Assembly: GCA_002937815.1 (NCBI GenBank)
Contig: PTKQ01000035.1
Location: 1-5,284, forward strand
Direction: 5' to 3'
DNA: 5,284 nt
Source: Alphaproteobacteria bacterium MarineAlpha6_Bin2
Lineage (GTDB): Bacteria > Pseudomonadota > Alphaproteobacteria > GCA-002720895
The translations under genes and the position numbers were made by a program. This document shows positions 1 through 4,770 of the stretch, piece after piece. Under the pieces are notes generated by a model. It made no database searches. It worked only from the letters and a program-made list of their open reading frames with translations, and was not told the DNA's origin. Position 1 is the first letter of the stretch. The number at the start of each line of letters is the position of its first letter.

Positions 1-462
1 TTTAAATGGAACCAAATACCATTAAAAAGAAAAATGAATACTAATAAATTAAATTTTAAAATAAATAATTTTGTAAATCCTTTTGCTGTAAATGTAGGTA
101 ATCCGCATGTAGTTTTTTTTATAAAAGATTTAAAAAAAATAAATTTAAAAAAAATAGGTCCAAAAATTGAAAGACATACTTTATTTCCAGAAAGAATTAA
201 TGTTAATTTTGCTGAAATTTTAAGTAATAATAAAATTTCTTTAAAAGTATGGGAAAGAGGAGTTGGTATTACTAAAGCATGTGGAACAGGTGCTTCAGCA
301 ACAACCGTAGCTGCAATAAAAAAAAAATTAATAAATGGTAGAATTTGTTATATACAAATGGATGGTGGAAAATTAAAAATTGAGTACAAAAAAAATGGAC
401 ATATTATAATGACAGGACCTGTAAAAATGATAAAAAAAGGAAACTTAAATAAATTTTTATGA
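1..462 (+). CDS. dapF: Diaminopimelate epimerase DapF, 3' part (5' end outside window)
   Basis: The reading frame is open from the first base, so the gene begins upstream; 153 codons plus TGA are present, against about 270-280 residues for the family. DapF is a cytoplasmic, cofactor-free racemase that converts LL- to meso-diaminopimelate for lysine and peptidoglycan synthesis. Counting the first codon as residue 1, I see GNPHVVFF (33-40), FPERINV (62-68), WERGVG (84-89) and TKACGTGAS (91-99). The last carries the second catalytic cysteine (Cys94, codon 280-282, equivalent to Cys217 of Haemophilus DapF). Glu85-Arg86 and Asn67 are the usual substrate-binding residues. The first catalytic cysteine lies outside the window. 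An ATG at 34 is internal and not the real start. The stop overlaps the mtaB start (ATGA, 459-462), so the two are co-transcribed and probably translationally coupled. A run of ten A at 318-327 encodes lysines. Confidence 0.95.
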   Translation, partial: FKWNQIPLKRKMNTNKLNFKINNFVNPFAVNVGNPHVVFFIKDLKKINLKKIGPKIERHTLFPERINVNFAEILSNNKISLKVWERGVGITKACGTGASATTVAAIKKKLINGRICYIQMDGGKLKIEYKKNGHIIMTGPVKMIKKGNLNKFL

Positions 463-1712
463 CAAACCAGAATGTTATAACATTTGGATGTAGACTTAAT
501 AGTTTTGATTCACAAATTATTAAAGAAAAAGCAAAATTAAAAAAATTGCAAAATACTTTTTTTATTAACACCTGTGCTGTAACTAAAGAAGCCGAGAAAC
601 AAGCTAGACAAAAAATTAGAAAAATAAGAAGAGAAAATCCAAAAGCAAAAATCATTGTAACAGGGTGTTCTGCGCAAATTAATCCTAAAATTTATAAAAA
701 TATGCAGGAAGTTGATTTGGTATTGGGAAATGAAGAAAAATTTAATTTTGATAAATATTTAAATTTACTTAACTCTGAAACCTCTGAAATGGTAGTTAAC
801 AACATAATGTCAGTGAAAGAAACGGCAAATCATTTCATTAATGGTTTTGATAAAAAAGCAAGAGCATTTATTCAAATCCAAACAGGATGCGATCATCGAT
901 GTACTTTTTGCATAATTCCTTACGGTAGAGGAAATAGTAGAAGTGTTCCTATTGTCAAAATTTGTAAACAAATAAAAATACTTTTAGATAAAGGATTTAA
1001 AGAAATTGTTTTAAGCGGTGTTGATTTAACATCCTATGGTAACGACCTTTTAGAAAAACCAAAATTAGGTCAATTGGTAAAAAAATTATTTAAAGATATA
1101 AAAAATTTAGAAAGACTTCGATTGTCATCACTTGATGCAATAGAAATAGATAAAGATCTCCAAGATGTCATTTGTCATGAAGAAAGACTAATGCCTCATC
1201 TCCATTTAAGTATTCAATCTGGTGATGATATGATTTTAAAAAGAATGAAAAGAAGACATTTAAGAAAAGATGTTATTAATTTATGCAATAAGTTAAAGAA
1301 ATTTAGAAATAATATTGTTTTTGGTGCAGATATTATTGCTGGATTTCCTACTGAAACGAATGAAATGTTTCAAAACAGCGAAAAAATTTTAGATGAGTGT
1401 GATTTAACTTACCTTCACATTTTTCCTTATTCAAGTAGACCAAACACACCGGCATCAAAAATGCCACAAGTTCCTCAACAAATTATAAAAGAAAGGGCAA
1501 AGCTACTAAGAATTAAAGCAAAAAAAATATTAAAAAAATTTTTAAATGAGCAGATTGATAAAAATCATAAAGTCCTTTTTGAAAGTGAGATAGAAGGGCA
1601 TTCTGAAAACTTTGTACCGATTATTACTAAAACAAAACAGAAAATTGGAGACATTGTTTCTGTAAAAGGAAAGTATATAAATAATGAAAGATTAGTTTCT
1701 CAGGTAATTTAA
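459..1712 (+). CDS. mtaB: tRNA t6A37 methylthiotransferase MtaB (radical SAM)
   Basis: This 417-residue protein has the three-domain layout of the methylthiotransferase family. The N-terminal UPF0004 domain shows FGCRLN (9-14), NTCAVT (37-42) and VTGCSAQ (67-73), giving cluster cysteines 11, 39 and 70. The radical-SAM core has CDHRCTFC (144-151, Cys144/148/151), SIQSG (251-255) and the GADIIAGFPTE stretch (289-299). A C-terminal TRAM RNA-binding domain occupies about 362-417. Both 4Fe-4S clusters therefore look intact. MtaB converts t6A37 to ms2t6A37 in tRNAs reading ANN codons, in the cytoplasm. The N-terminal GCRLN form and the lack of a MiaB- or RimO-type signature favour MtaB, but MiaB/RimO relatives share the fold and the choice rests on recalled family patterns. 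The start is fixed by the ATGA overlap with dapF. A purine-rich AAAAGGAAA lies about 15 bases upstream, so coupling rather than an ideal ribosome site probably drives initiation. Its stop overlaps the ftsY start. Confidence 0.88.
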   Translation: MTNQNVITFGCRLNSFDSQIIKEKAKLKKLQNTFFINTCAVTKEAEKQARQKIRKIRRENPKAKIIVTGCSAQINPKIYKNMQEVDLVLGNEEKFNFDKYLNLLNSETSEMVVNNIMSVKETANHFINGFDKKARAFIQIQTGCDHRCTFCIIPYGRGNSRSVPIVKICKQIKILLDKGFKEIVLSGVDLTSYGNDLLEKPKLGQLVKKLFKDIKNLERLRLSSLDAIEIDKDLQDVICHEERLMPHLHLSIQSGDDMILKRMKRRHLRKDVINLCNKLKKFRNNIVFGADIIAGFPTETNEMFQNSEKILDECDLTYLHIFPYSSRPNTPASKMPQVPQQIIKERAKLLRIKAKKILKKFLNEQIDKNHKVLFESEIEGHSENFVPIITKTKQKIGDIVSVKGKYINNERLVSQVI

Positions 1713-2890
1713 TGGCTTGGTTAACAAGGATAAAAGATAGTCTCCTTAAAAAAATAAAAAAAAAAATACCCAAAAAAGATCTTGAATCTGCAGAAAAAAC
1801 TAGACTTGAAAAAAAAACTAAAAGCAAAAAACCAAAAATAGAAATAGAAATTTTACCAAAAAAAATAATTAAGCAAAAAAAAGAATTATCAAAGAAACCT
1901 AAGCAAAAAAAAGTATTTGGTTTTTTTAAAAAAAAAGAAATCTCTCAAATTGAAAAAGATCCAGAAAAAAAACGCAGTTGGTTTCAAAAATTAAAAACAG
2001 GTCTTTTTAAATCATCTGATAAAATAACACAAGATGTAAAAAAAATATTTGTTAATAAAAAATTAGATGTTCAAACTTTAAATGATTTAGAAGAATTATT
2101 GATAATGGCAGATCTGGGCCCTGCTTCTGCAGAAAAATTAACAGCTGAATTGGCAAACGAAAAATTTGATAAGAACATTAAACCTGATGAAGTTAGAGTT
2201 TTTTTAGCAAAAAAAATAGAAGAAACATTAGTAGAAATAGCAAGGCCAGTGGAACTTGACAATAATCAAAAACCTAATGTTATATTAGTTGTAGGTGTAA
2301 ATGGTACAGGAAAGACAACTACAATTGGTAAATTAGCACACCAATATTCTGGACAAGGAAAAAAAATAATAATTGCTGCATGTGATACATTTCGTGCAGC
2401 TGCAGTGGAGCAATTAGAGATCTGGGCGCAAAGAGCAAATGCTGGATTTTTAAAAGGAAATGAAGGAACCGATCCTGCAGGTTTAGCTTTTGATGCATTA
2501 CAAAAAGCCAAAGCTGAGAATAGTGACATTTTATTTATAGACACGGCTGGAAGAGTACAAAATAAAACAGAATTAATGGAAGAATTGGCTAAAATTATAA
2601 GAGTTATAAGAAAAATTGATCCAACTAGTCCTCATCACTGTCTGTTAACATTAGATGCAACAACTGGACAAAATGCATTAAGTCAAGTTGAAATTTTTAA
2701 GCAAGTGGCAGAAATTTCTGGATTAATAATTACTAAATTAGATGGAAGTGCTAAAGGTGGTGTATTGCTGTCTCTTGCTGAAAAATTTAATTTACCTGTT
2801 CATGCAATTGGTGTTGGTGAAAAAATTGAAGACTTACAATCTTTTGAAGCATCTGAATTTGCTAAAAGTCTTATGGGTTTAGATAAATAA
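1712..2890 (+). CDS. ftsY: Signal recognition particle receptor FtsY
   Basis: FtsY is the SRP receptor GTPase; it docks SRP-ribosome complexes at the inner membrane for co-translational insertion of membrane proteins. The 392-residue product has a lysine-rich N-terminal extension (1-90), a four-helix N domain (about 95-175) and an intact G domain. G-domain motifs are the P-loop GVNGTGKTTT (195-204), DTFRAA (225-230), DTAGR (277-281), TKLDGSAKGG (341-350) and GVGEKIEDL (367-375). WFQKLKTGLFKSS (90-102) matches the basic amphipathic membrane-binding helix at the start of the NG+1 core. The extension carries about 31 Lys and 3 Arg against 12 Asp/Glu, so it is strongly basic, unlike the acidic A domain of E. 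coli FtsY. It also contains the longest A run of the window (11 A, 1756-1766). The ATG overlaps the mtaB stop (TAATG), implying coupled translation. The NG core leaves no doubt of identity; the function of the extension is not known to me. Confidence 0.96.
   Translation: MAWLTRIKDSLLKKIKKKIPKKDLESAEKTRLEKKTKSKKPKIEIEILPKKIIKQKKELSKKPKQKKVFGFFKKKEISQIEKDPEKKRSWFQKLKTGLFKSSDKITQDVKKIFVNKKLDVQTLNDLEELLIMADLGPASAEKLTAELANEKFDKNIKPDEVRVFLAKKIEETLVEIARPVELDNNQKPNVILVVGVNGTGKTTTIGKLAHQYSGQGKKIIIAACDTFRAAAVEQLEIWAQRANAGFLKGNEGTDPAGLAFDALQKAKAENSDILFIDTAGRVQNKTELMEELAKIIRVIRKIDPTSPHHCLLTLDATTGQNALSQVEIFKQVAEISGLIITKLDGSAKGGVLLSLAEKFNLPVHAIGVGEKIEDLQSFEASEFAKSLMGLDK
1870..1913. repeat. 14-bp direct repeat pair inside ftsY
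   Basis: TAAGCAAAAAAAAG occurs at 1870-1883 and again at 1900-1913, exactly 30 bases apart and in the same codon phase. It encodes KQKK at residues 54-57 and 64-67 of the basic FtsY extension. Because the spacing is a multiple of three, recombination or replication slippage between the copies would add or remove ten residues without breaking the frame. It may equally be chance similarity of lysine-rich, A-rich coding sequence. Confidence 0.6.
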
Positions 2891-2904
2891 AAAATATGAA
2901 ACAA

Positions 2905-2910
2905 AAAGGA
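2905..2910 (+). promoter_or_regulatory. Shine-Dalgarno site deciding the yciB start
   Basis: AAAGGA ends six bases before the ATG at 2917, a good ribosome-site distance. The earlier in-frame ATG at 2896 has only ATAAAAAAT-like sequence before it and would place this site inside the coding region. This supports 2917 as the true start. Confidence 0.7.
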
Positions 2911-2916
2911 TCATTA

Positions 2917-3441
2917 ATGAAATCACTTATAGAAATAATTCCGCTTATATTGTTTTTTGTAGCAAATGCAAAATATGGAATAATGTTTGCTACAAAAGTT
3001 TTTGTTGCGACCACAATAATTGCATTGTTTGTAAGCTATCTCTATTTAAAAAAAATTTCTACCCCCCTTATAATTACAACTTGTTTTGTTCTTATTTTCG
3101 GTGGACTTACAATCTTTTTTAAAGATCCTATTTTTATTAAATTAAAACCAACAATAGTTTATTCTTTATTTGCTCTTTTCTTATTTTTTGGCTTGATAAT
3201 AAAAAAAAATTTTTTACAAATCTATCTTTCTAGTTTACTAAAATTAAATGACATGGGATGGAACATTTTAACGAAGAGATGGGGTTTTTTTTTCATAGGT
3301 ATAGCATTCTTAAATGAAATTATTTGGAGAAACTTTTCTACTGATTTTTGGGTTTCTTTTAAAGTTTTCGGATTTTTACCACTAACTATTATCTTTATAT
3401 TTTGTCAACAAACTTTAATTAAAAAATACTTGATTAAATAG
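2917..3441 (+). CDS. yciB: Inner-membrane septation protein A (YciB/IspZ family)
   Basis: The 174-residue protein is a multi-pass inner-membrane protein of the YciB/IspZ (septation protein A) family, linked to envelope integrity and cell division, with no firmly assigned biochemical activity. Hydrophobic segments lie at about 4-18, 22-44, 50-68, 78-96, 122-137 and 146-168. Family hallmarks are the opening MKSLIEIIPLILFF (E. coli: MKQFLDFLPLVVFF), FGGLTIFF (61-68), FIKLKPT with the following YSLFALF (73-88), and WVSFKVFG (145-152). I chose the start at 2917, not the in-frame ATG at 2896, because the N-terminus then aligns with E. coli YciB and AAAGGA sits six bases upstream. The length is close to the usual 175-180. 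The gene follows ftsY by 26 bases and is the last of the operon; the next gene is convergent, nine bases away. Placement next to ftsY is, as I recall, common in Alphaproteobacteria. Confidence 0.92.
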   Translation: MKSLIEIIPLILFFVANAKYGIMFATKVFVATTIIALFVSYLYLKKISTPLIITTCFVLIFGGLTIFFKDPIFIKLKPTIVYSLFALFLFFGLIIKKNFLQIYLSSLLKLNDMGWNILTKRWGFFFIGIAFLNEIIWRNFSTDFWVSFKVFGFLPLTIIFIFCQQTLIKKYLIK

Positions 3442-3450
3442 AGGTTCTTT

Positions 3451-4026
3451 TTAGAAACGATATCCGTACAGAACGGCAAAGGTATCTAAACCTTCATTTG
3501 TACCTTCTCCCCAAAGATTTGCGTTTGAGATATGATCAAGTCTCAATGAAATAGAATCTTTACCATAAAAATTCCAACCAATTTCTACAGCCTCTCGAAA
3601 TAATATACTTGAACCTAATTCTTTTTTATCAGTTTGAACATTAGTCGCAGAATGTATCTTATCTCCGTCATGATATGCAAGTCCCCAGCTGAAATTAAAA
3701 AACATTCTTTTTGGCAATTTATAATCCCAGGTAACACCAGCATAAGCTTGGCTTGTATCCCCTGTCATATTAATAGTAGCTCCTATGTGTGGTCTTGGAG
3801 TACCCAACCATAATAAATTATAATTAATTTCCCTAAAAAGAAATTCAAAACTCGAGTCTATACCATCTTCTTTTTGTCTTCCGAAGAAACCTACATCATG
3901 ATTTGCAAATCCAGTTTTTACTTCTGATATAAATGAAACACTAGTTTTGTTGTCAAAAGCCTGTGCATTAATGCCAATACTGGTCAAAAATAAGGCGCTT
4001 ACAATTACTTTATATTTTTTAATCAT
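3451..4026 (-). CDS. PagL-like lipid A deacylase / acyloxyacyl hydrolase family beta-barrel
   Basis: This 191-residue protein has a Sec signal peptide (MIKKYK, hydrophobic 8-18, probable cleavage after AQA at 23) and ends in YGYRF, the terminal-aromatic signal for outer-membrane barrel assembly. Alternating polar/hydrophobic strands fit a small eight-stranded barrel. Resemblance to the PagL / acyloxyacyl hydrolase family rests on PRPHIGATIN (77-86), GDTSQAYAGVTW (89-100), LFREAVEIGW (142-151) and, above all, DHISNANL (164-171), which holds the His-x-Ser-Asn active-site motif (His165, Ser167). PagL cuts the 3-O acyl chain from lipid A in the outer membrane. The acid of the Pseudomonas triad (Glu140) appears to be Asp181 here, two residues further from His, so activity is uncertain. 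No Shine-Dalgarno precedes the ATG. It lies 24 bases downstream of the DUF6134-like gene on the same strand, suggesting an operon, possibly with its own promoter. Fold and location are likely; substrate is inferred. Confidence 0.78.
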   Translation of the reverse strand: MIKKYKVIVSALFLTSIGINAQAFDNKTSVSFISEVKTGFANHDVGFFGRQKEDGIDSSFEFLFREINYNLLWLGTPRPHIGATINMTGDTSQAYAGVTWDYKLPKRMFFNFSWGLAYHDGDKIHSATNVQTDKKELGSSILFREAVEIGWNFYGKDSISLRLDHISNANLWGEGTNEGLDTFAVLYGYRF

Positions 4027-4039
4027 ATTTATTAATAAA

Positions 4040-4067
4040 ATTATAAATAATTAGTATTCAGTTACAA
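4040..4067 (-). promoter_or_regulatory. Possible promoter before the PagL-like gene
   Basis: On the minus strand, TTGTAA (4067-4062) is followed after 16 bases by a perfect TATAAT (4045-4040), which sits 13 bases before the ATG at 4026. The predicted transcript would start about six bases before the ATG, a near-leaderless mRNA that fits the missing Shine-Dalgarno. In sequence this AT-rich a TATAAT is expected often by chance, so this is only a candidate. The gene could simply be read through from its upstream neighbour. Confidence 0.35.
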
Positions 4068-4731
4068 GGAAATACTCAATAATTGAATTTTTAATAAAAA
4101 ATTTAATTTTAACCCATCTTTTTTTTTCATCATACCATATATCATAGTCAATTTTTTTTCCATTCACCTTATCTTGCCTGCCAGTTACTTTATACCTTTG
4201 TGCTAATATATTTCCAAATTTAGTTGAAATACTTTCCATTCCTTCTTTTTTGACATTTATAAATCTTTTTTTACCATGCTGGCTATCGATTAATTCTTTT
4301 TTGTTTAACCAATGTTGATGCCAATAAGAAGTAATTAAACTATTTCCACTTACAAAAAATTTTTTACCTCTAGATTCAATTTGTATTTTTGATCCTTGTC
4401 TTTTAGCGCTAAATTTAAATTGCCTATTATTTTTTTGTGTAAATGTTATTGCCTGAATAAATTTATTTTGATCCCAAATTTCCTCACTATTATGAAAATA
4501 TTTAAAGATTGAAATGAATCCAAGCTTTACAACTGTTTCAATTTTAGTATTTACTATAATTTTATTATCCATTTTTTTGAAGTATAATTTATTAAACCCA
4601 ATTTTTTTACCATTCCTATATATTTCAAATTCGTGTAATTCTTTATAAGAAAATCCATAAGAATTGCTTAAACTTAAAATACAGAAAGTAATGAAAAATA
4701 GAATAAAAAATTTTATTTGATTTGTTTTCAC
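4051..4731 (-). CDS. Exported DUF6134-like protein of unknown function
   Basis: Read from GTG at 4731 the product has 226 residues. It starts MKTNQIK, followed by a hydrophobic stretch (8-21), a good Sec signal peptide with likely cleavage near SYG (24-26). No lipobox cysteine is evident, so a soluble periplasmic protein is expected. The mature part is beta-rich and resembles my recollection of the DUF6134 family: FEIYRNGKKIG (35-45), the strand around KYFHNSEEIW (77-86), TSYWHQHW (134-141), a DSQHGK turn (149-154) and DIWYDEKKRWV (197-207) before a final strand ending IIEYFL. Function is unknown. An ATG at 4953 in the same frame would extend it 74 residues into the opposite-strand phosphatase gene and bury the signal peptide, so I reject it. 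No Shine-Dalgarno is visible before the GTG. The PagL-like gene follows after 24 bases, and the heptose phosphatase gene is divergent. A role in the envelope is inferred from export and context only. Confidence 0.72.
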   Translation of the reverse strand: MKTNQIKFFILFFITFCILSLSNSYGFSYKELHEFEIYRNGKKIGFNKLYFKKMDNKIIVNTKIETVVKLGFISIFKYFHNSEEIWDQNKFIQAITFTQKNNRQFKFSAKRQGSKIQIESRGKKFFVSGNSLITSYWHQHWLNKKELIDSQHGKKRFINVKKEGMESISTKFGNILAQRYKVTGRQDKVNGKKIDYDIWYDEKKRWVKIKFFIKNSIIEYFLVTEY

Positions 4732-4741
4732 AAAATTAAAA

Positions 4742-4770
4742 TTTATATATAAAAAGAATATTATTGTGAA
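4742..4770 (-). promoter_or_regulatory. Candidate minus-strand promoter of the DUF6134-like gene, with shared palindromic -10
   Basis: On the minus strand TTCACA (4770-4765, five of six matches to TTGACA) precedes TATAAA (4747-4742) by 17 bases; the start point would fall about four bases before the GTG at 4731. The -10 is half of a perfect 12-bp palindrome, TTTATATATAAA (4742-4753). Its other half gives TATAAA (4748-4753) on the plus strand, with TTTTCA at 4725-4730, also 17 bases away, which would start transcription about six bases before the GTG at 4766. The 34-base gap leaves no room for separate promoters unless they lie in the genes. Base composition makes chance matches likely. Confidence 0.4.

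Noticed and set aside
34..36. ATG at 34 as the start of a short 142-residue protein
   Set aside because: The frame is open upstream to base 1 and the preceding residues continue the DapF fold; a protein from here would lack half of the enzyme and the first catalytic cysteine.
404..655. Minus-strand open frame of 83 codons antisense to dapF/mtaB
   Set aside because: Low-complexity Phe/Leu/Ser product typical of antisense to A-rich coding sequence, fully covered by two convincing genes.
1627..1827. Minus-strand open frame of 66 codons across the mtaB/ftsY junction
   Set aside because: Phe/Leu-rich shadow of lysine-rich codons, with no recognisable domain.
2071..2544. Two minus-strand open frames within ftsY (2071-2262 and 2266-2544)
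   Set aside because: Both lie antisense to the conserved FtsY NG domain and have no family features.
3414..3438. TTTAAT...ATTAAA inverted repeat as a terminator for the PagL-like gene
   Set aside because: All-A/T six-base stem with a 13-base loop, inside the yciB coding region; expected by chance in this composition.
3464..3476. CCGT-ACAGA-ACGG hairpin as a terminator for yciB
   Set aside because: The stem is only four base pairs, no T run follows, and it lies in the coding end of the PagL-like gene.
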